DNA of 64,000 nt from UBA6168 sp039819485 (GCA_039819485.1 JBCBRY010000012.1:1-64000); one strand, 5' to 3'; positions 25,305 through 34,765 are shown, numbered from the stretch's first letter. A program made the numbers and translations. Notes: a model not told the origin generated them from the sequence alone.

Positions 25305-26165
25305 ATGATAAAGCTTATTGAATGCCCAAGGGATGCCATGCAGGGTTTGAAGGAGTTTATTCCTACCGAGACCAAAGCAGCCTATATCAATCAGCTTCTG
25401 AAAACCGGTTTTGATACGATTGATTTTGGGAGTTTTGTTTCTCCCAAAGCAATTCCACAAATGCGGGATACGGCTGACGTTCTGTCCAATTTGGATTTGT
25501 CGAGCACAAAATCAAAACTTTTGGCCATTGTTGCGAATCAGCGAGGAGCCAACGATGCAAGTCAGTTTGACGAAATCACCTACCTCGGTTATCCTTTTTC
25601 CATTTCCGAAACATTTCAGATCAGAAACACCAATGCTACTATTGAAGAGTCTCTCGTACGCGTCGAAGGGATTCAAAAGACCTGTGTTCAAACCAATAAG
25701 GAAATGGTAGTGTATGTAAGCATGGGTTTCGGCAATCCGTACGGTGATCCTTGGAATGTAGAAACAGTCGCCAAGTGGGTCGACAAATTAGTAGGGATGG
25801 GAGTCAGGATAATTCAGTTGTCGGATACGATCGGAGTCTCAAATCCGGCAAGTATAGAGTATCTGTTTTCTAATTTAATTCCGATCTATAAAAGTAAAGG
25901 GGTGGAAATTGGTGCCCATTTACATACCCAGCCTCACACCTGGAAAGAAAAAATTGAAGCCGCCTGGAAAAATGGTTGCACCCGTTTTGATGGTGCCATA
26001 AAGGGTTTCGGTGGATGCCCTATGGCCAAAGATGACCTAACGGGCAATATGCCGATGGAAAATATGGTTTTCTATTTTCAGGATGAAAAAATACAGACTG
26101 GAGTGAATGATGCAGAATTCAGAAAATCATATACCATGGCAATTGATGTTTTTCCAAAGCATTGA
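25305..26165 (+). CDS. mvaB: Hydroxymethylglutaryl-CoA lyase
   Basis: This 286-residue TIM-barrel enzyme cleaves HMG-CoA to acetyl-CoA and acetoacetate, the last step of leucine breakdown. The N-terminus carries LIECPRDAMQGL, corresponding to the catalytic Arg-Asp pair (the usual form is VGPRDGLQ). The metal-binding HLH is present as GAHLHTQ, and the catalytic loop as GGCPMAKDDLTGN, which includes the active Cys. The length fits bacterial HMG-CoA lyases (about 300 residues). The leading ECPRDAMQ is a slight departure from the common form but typical of Bacteroidota members. Confidence 0.9.
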   Translation: MIKLIECPRDAMQGLKEFIPTETKAAYINQLLKTGFDTIDFGSFVSPKAIPQMRDTADVLSNLDLSSTKSKLLAIVANQRGANDASQFDEITYLGYPFSISETFQIRNTNATIEESLVRVEGIQKTCVQTNKEMVVYVSMGFGNPYGDPWNVETVAKWVDKLVGMGVRIIQLSDTIGVSNPASIEYLFSNLIPIYKSKGVEIGAHLHTQPHTWKEKIEAAWKNGCTRFDGAIKGFGGCPMAKDDLTGNMPMENMVFYFQDEKIQTGVNDAEFRKSYTMAIDVFPKH

Positions 26166-26199
26166 ATTTTAATTTATGGTTCAAGAATTTTATAAATCA

Positions 26200-26715
26200 T
26201 CAATCAACATAGTCCTTGTAACGACCGGTGCTTTTCAAAAAAATATTTTCCCGCTCATCAATATATTTTTCTAAATGGTGAAAAATGTCATCATAAAATT
26301 TGCACTCTGTCCCGTTTCTAAAATCAATGATCCATTTACCTTTGAGTAATTTTTTTTCTTTGAAAACAGGCTGATTTATTCTTTTTTTTGGCATTAAAAA
26401 AAGATCAAGGATGGAGAACAAATAAAAAGTGTTTTTCAGATTGTCCCTGACGATCATACCAGAATAGGGAGCGTACGCCAATATCTTACGAGCGGTTAAA
26501 TCATCAAAAATAAAAGTAAAGGGTTCCTGATCTTTTGCAAGGTTCCAACTTTTAATATCATAGGTTTTCTTCTTTTCCTCAGCTTCTAAATGAAAAGTCC
26601 ATTTATTTTTTATGCGAACCGATAAGTCCAATTTTTTATTCGAAGATAAATTTTCTTTGAAAGGAATATCCTGCAATTTCAAATAGTTGATAATTTCTTT
26701 TTTTAAGCTTTGCAT
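26200..26715 (-). CDS. Hypothetical protein, 171 aa
   Basis: I do not recognise this protein. It is Lys- and Phe-rich, without signal peptide or membrane helix, and probably cytoplasmic. Residues such as WTFHLEAEEKKKTYDIKSWN and GKWIIDFRNGTECKF suggest a mixed alpha/beta fold. It is followed on the same strand by nothing; the next - strand gene upstream (26810-27298) starts a similar small unknown pair. Confidence 0.65.
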   Translation of the reverse strand: MQSLKKEIINYLKLQDIPFKENLSSNKKLDLSVRIKNKWTFHLEAEEKKKTYDIKSWNLAKDQEPFTFIFDDLTARKILAYAPYSGMIVRDNLKNTFYLFSILDLFLMPKKRINQPVFKEKKLLKGKWIIDFRNGTECKFYDDIFHHLEKYIDERENIFLKSTGRYKDYVD

Positions 26716-26809
26716 TATAATTTATAAATTTCATTTTATGATCTATAAAAAGGATGGGGCAAAAAAGGCATACATAAATCACCAACTATAAATCTTAAAT
26801 AAAAGCACT

Positions 26810-27298
26810 TCACTCTACTAACTCTATCAATTTTCCGTCAGGTAATATCTCTAATTCTATTGTCGTACTTTGTGAAGCGTTGTATTTTTCATCGGTTCTG
26901 CTGGCTTGCCCGCTCATGATGAAAATACTCATGTCATCATCTATTCGGGCGACGGAACGGGTGATGATTTGTCCGTCAGAAAAAGTACCGGCAATTACTT
27001 TTTTATCTATAGCTTTTCCTCCTTTTCCCAAAGTCAGCATGACATATTGATAATTGAGCAGTCCAGCTTTCCAATATACAATAGCATCAAAATTTTTGGT
27101 GCCGGAAAGTTTGAAGCAAGGCACATATTCTGTAAATTCATCAACCTCTTCCTCGTATGGTAGAATAAATTCACCTATTAATTTGTGTGGAAGTGGTTGA
27201 TTTTCAGCGCTATAGGTATGGGCGTCTTCTTCTTTTAGGGTGACTGGTAATTTGAGCGAAGGAAATTTGTCCAGAAAATGTTGATAGCTGGTAGCCAT
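26810..27298 (-). CDS. Hypothetical protein, 162 aa
   Basis: This acidic cytoplasmic protein has no signal peptide and no recognised domain. The middle reads as beta strands (VYWKAGLLNYQYVMLTLGK and GQIITRSVARI), and the pattern suggests a small beta-sandwich or barrel. It diverges from murB, with 119 bp between starts, so it may share a regulatory region. Coding is supported by length, composition and clean flanking gaps. Confidence 0.65.
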   Translation of the reverse strand: MATSYQHFLDKFPSLKLPVTLKEEDAHTYSAENQPLPHKLIGEFILPYEEEVDEFTEYVPCFKLSGTKNFDAIVYWKAGLLNYQYVMLTLGKGGKAIDKKVIAGTFSDGQIITRSVARIDDDMSIFIMSGQASRTDEKYNASQSTTIELEILPDGKLIELVE

Positions 27299-27318
27299 AT
27301 TGAATGTTTAATTTATGG

Positions 27319-27350
27319 TTGAAGGTCATTGGGTTAAATGTGTAAATTTG
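27319..27350 (+). promoter_or_regulatory. Promoter of murB
   Basis: TTG at 27319-27321, a 21-bp spacer and TAAATTTG at 27343-27350 fit the Bacteroidota promoter form. The ATG is 67 bp downstream of the -7 box. Confidence 0.6.
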
Positions 27351-27417
27351 CATTTTATTGGTGCAAAAATAACTATGTTTTATTGCATTAAAAACTTTAT
27401 CGATCCGAACAATTTTC

Positions 27418-28425
27418 ATGGTTATAAAACATTATTATTCACTAAGGAAACTCAATACATTTGGCTTAGATGTAAATGCGGAAAAATTTGCTGAATTTCA
27501 TTCTGAAGCTGATTTACAATCCTTATTGAATGCTGGGATTCGCCCTATCCGTATTCTCGGAGGTGGCAGCAATTTATTATTAACGGAGAACTTAACCGGC
27601 CTGATAATTAAAAACGAAATTAAAGGCATTAAAATAATAGCAGAAACAGAAGGTGAAATTATTGTTTCGATTGGTGGTGGAGAGGTGTGGCACGAATTGG
27701 TATTATGGGCGTTAGAAAATAATTATGGCGGCTTGGAAAACCTGTCCTTGATCCCTGGAAGTGTTGGAGCTGCACCAATTCAGAACATAGGAGCATACGG
27801 GGTTGAATTAAAAGATATTTTTCAACGTTTGGAAGCTGTTTCTGTGGACTCCGGTAAAATAAAAACATTTGATAAGGAAGCCTGCCAATTTGGGTACCGG
27901 ATGAGTATTTTTAAAAATGAATTAAAAGGTAAATATGTCATTACCAGGGTGCATTTAAGGTTGACCAAAAAGCATGAAATTAATATCGAATACGGAGCAA
28001 TAAGGAATATTTTAACATCAAAAAAAATAATCAATCCTACCATTCAAGATGTAAGTGAAGCGGTTATCGAAATACGCCAAAGTAAATTACCTGATCCCGA
28101 AGAAATAGGTAACTCCGGGAGTTTTTTTAAAAACCCTGTCATTAGTAAGGGCCAATTCCAACGTTTAGAAAAGGAAAATCCGGAGGTAGTTTATTATAAA
28201 CTGGAAAATGACCAGTACAAAATTCCTGCTGGTTGGTTAATTGAAAAGGCTGGTTGGAAAGGTAAGAGAATGGGTGGTGCTGGCTGTCACGAAAAACAAG
28301 CCTTGGTCTTGGTCAATCATGGTAATGCGACAGGTACTGAGATCAGGAACTTGGCCAATAAAATACAATACGACGTAATGGAAAAATTCGGGGTTGGTCT
28401 GATTCCGGAAGTTAATATCTGGTGA
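27418..28425 (+). CDS. murB: UDP-N-acetylenolpyruvoylglucosamine reductase
   Basis: This 335-residue cytoplasmic flavoenzyme reduces UDP-GlcNAc-enolpyruvate to UDP-MurNAc in peptidoglycan synthesis. The FAD-binding region carries RILGGGSNLLL and SLIPGSVGAAPIQNIGAYG. The catalytic Ser lies in NSGSFFKNP, and the C-terminal Glu in GLIPEVNIW. The length and lack of a long N-terminal extension fit type I MurB as in E. coli (342 residues). It stands alone between divergent and convergent neighbours. Confidence 0.96.
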   Translation: MVIKHYYSLRKLNTFGLDVNAEKFAEFHSEADLQSLLNAGIRPIRILGGGSNLLLTENLTGLIIKNEIKGIKIIAETEGEIIVSIGGGEVWHELVLWALENNYGGLENLSLIPGSVGAAPIQNIGAYGVELKDIFQRLEAVSVDSGKIKTFDKEACQFGYRMSIFKNELKGKYVITRVHLRLTKKHEINIEYGAIRNILTSKKIINPTIQDVSEAVIEIRQSKLPDPEEIGNSGSFFKNPVISKGQFQRLEKENPEVVYYKLENDQYKIPAGWLIEKAGWKGKRMGGAGCHEKQALVLVNHGNATGTEIRNLANKIQYDVMEKFGVGLIPEVNIW

Positions 28426-28451
28426 TCAAGGAGCCGATATTTTAATATCTG

Positions 28452-28524
28452 TCTCACGCTGAGAAAGCAGAGGTCGCAGAGGGTATTTTCCATTCCTTTG
28501 CGGCCTCTGCTTTTTCAGCGTGGA
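28452..28524. terminator. Bidirectional hairpin between convergent genes
   Basis: Arms of about 30 nt (left with ACGCTGAGAAAGCAGAGG, right with CCTCTGCTTTTTCAGCGT) form a near-perfect hairpin between murB and the - strand lipoprotein gene. The GCAGAGG core links it to the hairpins at 34673-34750 and 59550-59627. Confidence 0.7.
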
Positions 28525-28546
28525 GTCAATACAAGGGAGCAATGAC

Positions 28547-29155
28547 TTAATTCAAATTTTCTTTTTTCAAGTGGAAAATAATGTCTTCACCCACCAAGTC
28601 AATTTCATTTTTTGAATTTTTCACAATTTCAAAAACTTCGGCGTTTTCTTCGTTATCTTCTTCAGCATCCCACATGATCATTTTACCATTTTTTATTTTC
28701 CAACGAAGATCGTTGCTGCGAAATGATATGCGGCTGCGTTTACCAAAGACCACTTCGCCGTCGCTCTGGAACTCGGCGCGGAAACGGACATTTTCAAGGA
28801 TATTGGTACCCAGATCAATACCCAGTTCCCCAAGCGATTCTCCAAGGTCAGTCATTCCTTCAGCCAGATGTCCCATCCCTTCCACGAAGCTGCTGATGGC
28901 TTTTCCAAAATCACTGTCTTCTCCCAATTCTTTTTCAATTTCTTTTTTCGCTTTGTCAATTTCATCCCGAATTTCTTCTTTGGCTTTGTCTATATCTTTT
29001 CGCATGTCCTTTTTGGCTTTCTTCGTTTCTTTTTCAGTTTCAGGTGATTCCAAAGTTACCTCATATTCACCGGCAAATGTGTCTTGAATTTGCTGGTCAG
29101 TTTGGCAAGCGAAGAATAGGAAGGAAACAAGCGATAATGACAGAAAATTTTTCAT
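28547..29155 (-). CDS. Coiled-coil lipoprotein
   Basis: This 202-residue protein has a lipoprotein signal with lipobox FFAC (Cys17). A highly charged coiled coil follows (about 38-75, repeating KKAKKDMRKDIDKAKEEI-like heptads). A Gly-rich amphipathic stretch (about 85-115, MGHLAEGMTDLGESLGELG) leads to a C-terminal beta domain that resembles lipocalin-like sheets (about 120-200). The function is unknown; it is probably periplasmic or outer-membrane associated. Confidence 0.7.
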   Translation of the reverse strand: MKNFLSLSLVSFLFFACQTDQQIQDTFAGEYEVTLESPETEKETKKAKKDMRKDIDKAKEEIRDEIDKAKKEIEKELGEDSDFGKAISSFVEGMGHLAEGMTDLGESLGELGIDLGTNILENVRFRAEFQSDGEVVFGKRSRISFRSNDLRWKIKNGKMIMWDAEEDNEENAEVFEIVKNSKNEIDLVGEDIIFHLKKENLN

Positions 29156-29411
29156 TTAAAGGTAGCTGATTTTATTAATGGTTTGATGAGGACAAAACAA
29201 AGCACTTATCAGCTTAGAGGCTTGAGTTTTTCGAAGAAAGCCCAGCAAATTTTTACGAAAACATATTTGATTTAAGTTGTGATACAGAAAATAGTGGGGT
29301 ACTTATCGTCGATAAAATAAGTTTAGGGAAACAGTTGGCAAGTTTTGGAATTTGACCTTTTGCGAAAGTGCAATAAAGCAATAGGGCAGTTCATTACAAA
29401 TCACTAACTCA

Positions 29412-30233
29412 CTACTTCAAGGCAAAGCTGTAATCCGTGGTTATGGGAAAGAAGTAATCCGCTTCTGATAATAATATTTCAGCTGAAGTTTCTGGGAAGG
29501 CAGCAATTTCAACCCGGATTCCGTCGTGTTTCAAATGTCTGACCAACTCCACATAATCGGCATCTCCAGACAAAATGATGATGGTATCAACCTTTGAGGC
29601 AATTTGTACTGCCTTGATACTCAGCGGTATATCTGCTGATTTATAACAAGGTACCACAGATCCGTGGAAAAGTTTCTGTAGTCTGTCGGCCAGTTTTTTA
29701 GAAATGCTTTTTCCTTCCCGAAAATAAATCAACCGGGAAAGGGAACGGTTTTGTAACAGCGCTGGCACCAACTTGTCAAAATTAATCATGGATGCCGCAC
29801 TTTTGGATACCGTGTGGAGGCTCATTTCGATATTGTTCCCATCGATTAGAATGGCTACGGACTGATCAAGTTTAATGTTGATTTTTTCTTCTGGCGGTAA
29901 GGTGACAGGAGTGACCTTGGGTGGCTCGCTTCTTGAAACTGCTTCTTGCGGTTTTTGGAGAACCGCAGGTTTTTTCGACGGTATTGTTCTTTTGGTCGCA
30001 GTTGCCCTTTTCGTTGTAGTTTTCCTTTTTGGGGCCGTCGTTGTATTCTGACTACGGCTCGATTCTTCTGCCTGCTTCCTGATATCAGGACTGGCATTTG
30101 TTTTAGGAGACCTTTTATTTCTTATCGAGGTTTTGGGCTTAGAGGAAGTCTTTTCCGTTTTTGCTTTGCTTGGAGTGCTTCTGGTTCGTTTTCCAGTATT
30201 TCGACTTCTGGTAGTATTTTTTGTTTTTGCCAT
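29412..30233 (-). CDS. NYN-domain (PIN-like) protein with basic tail
   Basis: This 273-residue protein has two parts. Residues 1 to about 130 are low-complexity, rich in Lys, Arg, Thr, Ser and Pro. Residues about 135-270 form a NYN/LabA-type domain with the acidic residues expected for a metal-dependent nuclease: ILIDGNNIEMS, and IILSGDADYVELVRHL. NYN proteins are thought to cut RNA. The basic tail could bind nucleic acid and keep the enzyme on its substrate. The domain call is firm; the RNase role is inferred from the family. Confidence 0.85.
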   Translation of the reverse strand: MAKTKNTTRSRNTGKRTRSTPSKAKTEKTSSKPKTSIRNKRSPKTNASPDIRKQAEESSRSQNTTTAPKRKTTTKRATATKRTIPSKKPAVLQKPQEAVSRSEPPKVTPVTLPPEEKINIKLDQSVAILIDGNNIEMSLHTVSKSAASMINFDKLVPALLQNRSLSRLIYFREGKSISKKLADRLQKLFHGSVVPCYKSADIPLSIKAVQIASKVDTIIILSGDADYVELVRHLKHDGIRVEIAAFPETSAEILLSEADYFFPITTDYSFALK

Positions 30234-30291
30234 GCGGCAAATGTATTAATAATCAATTATATACATATGAAGAAGATTCTTTTATTGCATC

Positions 30292-31137
30292 CTAATAAAT
30301 TTTCAAAGTGCGGTTTTCATAAGATTGCTGAAGCATTTTGACCAATCGGTTTTTTTGTTTGAAAAACCTTCCAGGTGGCAGGCCTGTAAAAGACCTGAAA
30401 TTGTGTACCAAATGCGCCTGGTCAAAGAAGCCCTGTCGGTAGGACAGCTCCGTAAGTGAAGGGGCGGGGTCCTGCTGGCCATTGTAAACGATACAGTTGA
30501 ATCGTAAAATATTACAAAGGATTTTGGGGCTGAGACCTACATGCTCCTGAAATTTTTTTTCTAGCGTACTTTTACTGACACACAATTTTTCATGCAGGTC
30601 TGTAATCTTTATTTTGCCGTTGTTTTTGATCATGATGTAAACGGCCTTTTTGACCAGCCCATCGGGCATTGAACTTGTTGGCAAATATTGTCCGAACGCA
30701 TCGTTTAAGATGCTGATCCGGGCTTTAAAATTCTCTTTCTGCCAAAAACTTTTATCAATAAATTTAACAAAGGGGGTAAGCTCCTTTCCGTGTATAATAA
30801 AAGGCGGGGTGTAATTGGCCATGCTGATATTGAACAGCGGGGCCATTCCATATGGTTTGAACCGAACTCCTAATATCCTGATGGGACTTTCCTGAGAAAT
30901 GAGCACACTTGATTTCCCCTGATGGGGTAGGGTACATCTCCCAAACTTCTTCCGTTCGTCGGGTGTCTGACTTGACGCTCTATAATAATCTGGTCCAAAA
31001 TTGAAAACAAGGGATGCAGAACCGTTCGGCAAGCTAAGTTCTTCGTTTAGAGAAAAGTCTGAAATAAGGGTCCAGTAACATTCTATATATTCCCTCAGTG
31101 GTAAAGGGGGAACTACTTCCTCATAATGCAACATCAC
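30292..31137 (-). CDS. AraC-family transcriptional regulator
   Basis: This 281-residue protein has an N-terminal sensing domain (about 1-150, with REYIECYWTL and LPNGSASLVFNFG) of the type often annotated DUF6597. Two C-terminal helix-turn-helix units follow (about 165-265): ITDLHEKLCVSKSTLEKKF, then LTELSYRQGFFDQAHLVHNF and the FTGLPPGRFF ending. It binds DNA and responds to an unknown signal. No target operon is obvious nearby. Confidence 0.9.
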   Translation of the reverse strand: MMLHYEEVVPPLPLREYIECYWTLISDFSLNEELSLPNGSASLVFNFGPDYYRASSQTPDERKKFGRCTLPHQGKSSVLISQESPIRILGVRFKPYGMAPLFNISMANYTPPFIIHGKELTPFVKFIDKSFWQKENFKARISILNDAFGQYLPTSSMPDGLVKKAVYIMIKNNGKIKITDLHEKLCVSKSTLEKKFQEHVGLSPKILCNILRFNCIVYNGQQDPAPSLTELSYRQGFFDQAHLVHNFRSFTGLPPGRFFKQKNRLVKMLQQSYENRTLKIY

Positions 31138-32390
31138 ATTTGCGGGTTTTATAAAGAAAACCCAAGGCTCGATTTGCAGAATTACGAGATCATTTTAGAC
31201 TGCAATTGTAAAAAAACGGAATTATTGTTTTTTTAACAAAAAATAGAAGATCTGCAATTCAATTTGTCATTTGGCTGCATTTTTTCAAAAATTTTAATCT
31301 TTTTTAAATTATTCTCATTTTTTACAATTCTCATTTTTTTAGTTGGATCAACTTTACATTTGGAAAAACCTAATTGTTTTGAAAATACTGTTGAGAGTTT
31401 TTTTCATACTAATTTATTTTTGTGGGTTGTCGTCTCAGGCGGCAACCATTTCGACTGTTGTTAGTAGGATTTAATTAAGAAGCAACCTTTTGGTTTTATT
31501 TTTTTCTTTGTTAATGAAAAACGCCTTCTTAATAAACCTACCTGAAAATTAAAAATTGGAAAAGCTTGTTTTAATCGGTCATACAATAAATGACCTCCTT
31601 TGATTTTTCCTTTTCCAATTAGACATTAATGGAAATCACCCGTACCTGCCATGTGAGCAGCCTGTCATTTTATTGATTTTTGTAAGTTTCTCAATATCAA
31701 TGAAATATAAGCTTTGATCTCTACTTTAAACCTGAAAATGGTTTGCTTTCAAAAAGGGCAATGCCCTGAACTGTTGTCAATTCCAATTTAGTAATTAATG
31801 GAAGGAAGTAAAATAAATGTATTCTTCTGATATGCTTGGGTGTCGAGTTGTTCCTAACCTTGTTTTGCTGCCAAGCAGCCATATCAAAATGCATTTATTT
31901 AAATTGAAAACTAAATAAAAATAATTAGAATTCACTCGGCTCGATTCTATATTGCTTTCTTTCTTTAAAGACTGATTGTACTGTTAAAAAAGTAAGTGCT
32001 TGGACAAAAACAAAGAGTGCTAAAAATGACACTTTTATTTGGGCAAATGTTTGATTTCTAAGTCTCCAAACTCTTTTTCAGGCAAAGGAAAAGTGTCATT
32101 TTTTTTGACCACCTGCTTAGCACTTATCTTTTAGACAAATCTTTCCAATATTTCTTTAAACCTAATAATTAAATTAATTACCACTTATGTCCGCATATGA
32201 ATTCACTATTCATGTGAGGCTATCGCTATTTTTTTACTGAAATAAAATAAAAATTTTAATAAATCTACAGTTCCATTTAATTGTTTAAAATGGTTATTGT
32301 CAGATTAATTTTCTATATTTTATCCGTGTAGATTGTTTTTCAGGTTTCTGTCTGAAAATTTATTATGCTATAAAATCCCATCAAAGAATA
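31138..32390. other. Long gene-free region
   Basis: About 1250 bp of A/T-rich DNA hold no credible gene. A 66-codon frame at 31264-31464 is Phe-rich and looks like a chance frame. The only structured item is copy 2 of the dispersed hairpin element (31993-32126). No promoter pair or terminator stands out elsewhere. Confidence 0.55.
31993..32126. repeat. Dispersed ~130-bp hairpin element, copy 2
   Basis: The arms lie at 32022-32036 and 32089-32103 with the same sequence as copy 1. The outer ends TAAGTGCT (31993-32000) and AGCACTTA (32119-32126) are perfect inverted repeats, so this copy best shows the element's limits. The interior is close to copy 1, with a few substitutions. Confidence 0.87.
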
Positions 32391-33245
32391 TCAATTAAAA
32401 TACTGCAACTCAACATAAAATTTAGGATCTCTTGCACCCAATAATTTAGCAATACTGGGTGACAGTACAATTACAATGTCATCCCCATAAGCACGGTCGG
32501 GAATGGGAGCAATTACCTTGGCGTAGATAGTTTTTCTGCGCATGGGGTTTTTTATTTGAACAACGGATCCTACCGGTGCAGAACGGTGCAGACAGTAATA
32601 GTCATTGCTTCCTTTTTTTTCCCTTTGCCAATAGGCCGCTCCGTTCTGAAAAGCGGGATCATCGAACGCTAATTTATGCTCAAATTCCCTTTGCATGGCC
32701 TGCATCTTAGAGCTGATTGGGTTGAGAGACGCTTGTAACGAATCAGGAATTCCATCCAGGCTTAGATAGCCAACATGAAGTTGCATCCCTGTAAACATCA
32801 TGGTGTTTTCAAGTCCGTTCCAAAGTTTCAGCGAATCAAGTGGAATATTGAAAAAGTGTTTTGCAATGCGATAAAAATTATCTCCATGTTTTACGACATA
32901 ATGAACCGGTACATAACCTGCTTTAAAGTAACCTCCTTCCCATGACTTCACGATAGCGGAGTCAGGAATGGGGATATTGATCGGTGTGCCGGCCGAAAAC
33001 CCCTCCTCCGGTTCTATGTGAGAGTTAAACGAAACAAGGTCATAAATCTTGATCCCATAAAACTGAGCGAGTGAATAGAGGGTCTGGCCCTGTTCCATGG
33101 TATGCACAAATACTTTGTTGCCAAAATCATCAACCTTGAGGAAAACAGTATCTTGCGCCGTCAAATAGTGAAGGCTGTCGCCAGTGGAATGGCCAGGTAA
33201 GTAAAAAGCAAAAAGTAAAAGCAGGGAAAATAAAAATCGCCTCAT
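32391..33245 (-). CDS. LysM and double-psi beta-barrel secreted protein
   Basis: This 284-residue protein has a signal peptide (about 1-20) and two LysM peptidoglycan-binding repeats (about 46-95, HTMEQGQTLYSLAQFYGIKI; about 110-160, YVVKHGDNFYRIAKHFF). The C-terminal domain (about 205-284) resembles the RlpA-type double-psi beta-barrel, with YYCLHRSAPVGSVVQIKN and VLSPSIAKLLG. It should act at the cell wall. Whether the barrel has lytic transglycosylase activity is not clear; I do not see the full RlpA catalytic Asp-His arrangement. Confidence 0.8.
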   Translation of the reverse strand: MRRFLFSLLLLFAFYLPGHSTGDSLHYLTAQDTVFLKVDDFGNKVFVHTMEQGQTLYSLAQFYGIKIYDLVSFNSHIEPEEGFSAGTPINIPIPDSAIVKSWEGGYFKAGYVPVHYVVKHGDNFYRIAKHFFNIPLDSLKLWNGLENTMMFTGMQLHVGYLSLDGIPDSLQASLNPISSKMQAMQREFEHKLAFDDPAFQNGAAYWQREKKGSNDYYCLHRSAPVGSVVQIKNPMRRKTIYAKVIAPIPDRAYGDDIVIVLSPSIAKLLGARDPKFYVELQYFN

Positions 33246-33354
33246 TTAAAATCAAATTAGATCTCAGGTGTTTGCATTTGCTTTTTTATAAATAGGTGTT
33301 GAAGGTGTTCATTGTTTATGCGCTCCTATCATGATCTTAAACTACCCATTAGAT

Positions 33355-34116
33355 ATGCCCAAAAATAAATATTCGTTAGGAATTATTCCAGCCCGTTTTG
33401 GATCTACCCGGTTCCCGGGAAAACCATTGGCTGATATTTATGGGAAACCTATGATTCAAAGGGTGTATGAACAAGCACTAAAAAGCGATCTGGATGAAGT
33501 GGTAGTTGCTACCGATGATGAGCGTATATTTCAGCACATTTTGTCAACAAAAGGAAGAGTGGTCATGACTTCGGCATTCCATAAAACTGGCACCGACCGC
33601 TGTGCCGAAGTTGCAGCTCTGCCCGAATTCGTGGAGTTTGAAATGGTGGTCAATATTCAGGGAGACGAACCCTTCATCCAGCCCGAACAGATTAATCAGG
33701 TCGTCGGTGTTTTGAAAGAAAATGACCGATTTCAAATTGCCACCTTGGTTAAAAAGATAAAGAACTCAGAACAACTATTTAATCCAAATTCTGTTAAAGT
33801 GGTTTTCGGTAGGGAGGGAAGGGCCCTTTATTTTAGCCGAACTCCAATTCCACATTTAAAAGACGTACCAAGAGGCGATTGGCTGGCAGTCAGGGATTTC
33901 TACCACCACGTCGGTATTTATGGATTTCAAAAGAATACGCTGTTGGAGCTGACAAAATTGCCACCGTCAAACCTTGAGCAGGCAGAGTCCCTTGAACAAT
34001 TGAGATGGATGGAAAATGGATTTGAGATTGGCCTGCAAGTAACTGACTATGAATCCTTTGGAATTGATGTGCCGGAGGATGTGCAAAATATTCCTCCATT
34101 TCTGATCGCCAAATAG
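33355..34116 (+). CDS. kdsB: 3-deoxy-manno-octulosonate cytidylyltransferase
   Basis: The protein is about 253 residues from ATG 33355, chosen because MPKNKYSLGIIPARFGSTRF begins as in the family. It activates KDO with CTP for lipopolysaccharide synthesis. Motifs seen: IPARFGSTRFPGKPL, the metal-binding NIQGDEPFI, VATDDERI, and FGIDVPEDV at the end. It is followed by the Nudix gene 15 bp downstream, suggesting co-transcription. Confidence 0.95.
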   Translation: MPKNKYSLGIIPARFGSTRFPGKPLADIYGKPMIQRVYEQALKSDLDEVVVATDDERIFQHILSTKGRVVMTSAFHKTGTDRCAEVAALPEFVEFEMVVNIQGDEPFIQPEQINQVVGVLKENDRFQIATLVKKIKNSEQLFNPNSVKVVFGREGRALYFSRTPIPHLKDVPRGDWLAVRDFYHHVGIYGFQKNTLLELTKLPPSNLEQAESLEQLRWMENGFEIGLQVTDYESFGIDVPEDVQNIPPFLIAK

Positions 34117-34131
34117 TATAACACTGATTTC

Positions 34132-34659
34132 ATGAAATATTGCAGCCATTGTGGTTCCGCAGATTTGAAAAAAGAGATTCCTCCGGGTGACAATCGTGTG
34201 CGCACGGTCTGCGGAAACTGTGGCACCATCCATTACCATAATCCAAAGATAATCACGGGCTGTTTACCGGTTTGGGAAAACAAAGTACTTCTTTGCCGTC
34301 GGGCCATAGAGCCACGCAAAGGATATTGGAATGTACCCGCTGGCTTTATGGAATTAGGTGAATCGGTAGAGGCTGGAGCTGCCAGGGAGGTCTGGGAAGA
34401 AGCCAAGGCCAAAGTAAATATTTGGGGGGTTCATACAATCTTTACTTTCACCCGGTTCAATCATGTTTATGTGCAATATCTGGGAGAACTGGTAGACGGG
34501 AAATTCGGAATAGGGGAAGAAAGCCTGGAAGTGAAGCTATTTGCGGAAGAAGAAATTCCGTGGAAGGAAATTGCTTTTGAGTCTTCTTTGTTTGCTTTAA
34601 AAAAATATTTTGAAGACCGGAAAAATGGTGAACGAAAGGTGCATTCCGGATTTTTATAA
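34132..34659 (+). CDS. Nudix hydrolase with zinc ribbon
   Basis: This 175-residue protein has an N-terminal zinc ribbon (CSHC at 4-7 and CGNC at 27-30) and a Nudix domain. The Nudix box is intact as GFMELGESVEAGAAREVWEE. The layout resembles NudC-type NADH pyrophosphatase halves but is shorter, so the substrate is uncertain. It sits 15 bp after kdsB in the same direction. Confidence 0.88.
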   Translation: MKYCSHCGSADLKKEIPPGDNRVRTVCGNCGTIHYHNPKIITGCLPVWENKVLLCRRAIEPRKGYWNVPAGFMELGESVEAGAAREVWEEAKAKVNIWGVHTIFTFTRFNHVYVQYLGELVDGKFGIGEESLEVKLFAEEEIPWKEIAFESSLFALKKYFEDRKNGERKVHSGFL

Positions 34660-34672
34660 TCCTTAAATAATT

Positions 34673-34750
34673 TTTTACGCGCAGAGGCCGCTGAGTTCGC
34701 AAAGTATCTTATAATTTTCTTTGCGAACTCAGCGGCCTCTGCGCGTAAAA
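34673..34750. terminator. Perfect 32-bp-arm hairpin between convergent genes
   Basis: Arms at 34673-34704 and 34719-34750 are exact reverse complements with a 14-nt A/T loop, starting TTTTACGCGCAGAGG. It lies between the Nudix gene and cmk, which converge, and has T-runs at both outer ends, so it can end transcription from either side. It shares the GCAGAGG..CGCT.AGTTCGCA core with the hairpin at 59550-59627. Confidence 0.85.
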
Positions 34751-34765
34751 GAAGAATCCTAAAAG

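Noticed and set aside
28581..29087. 168-codon + strand frame
   Set aside because: It is antisense to the lipoprotein gene, Ser/Phe-rich by mirror of charged coiled-coil codons, and has no domain.
31264..31464. 66-codon + strand frame
   Set aside because: It is Phe/Leu-rich from A/T-rich DNA and has no promoter or homologue-like pattern; it reads as chance.
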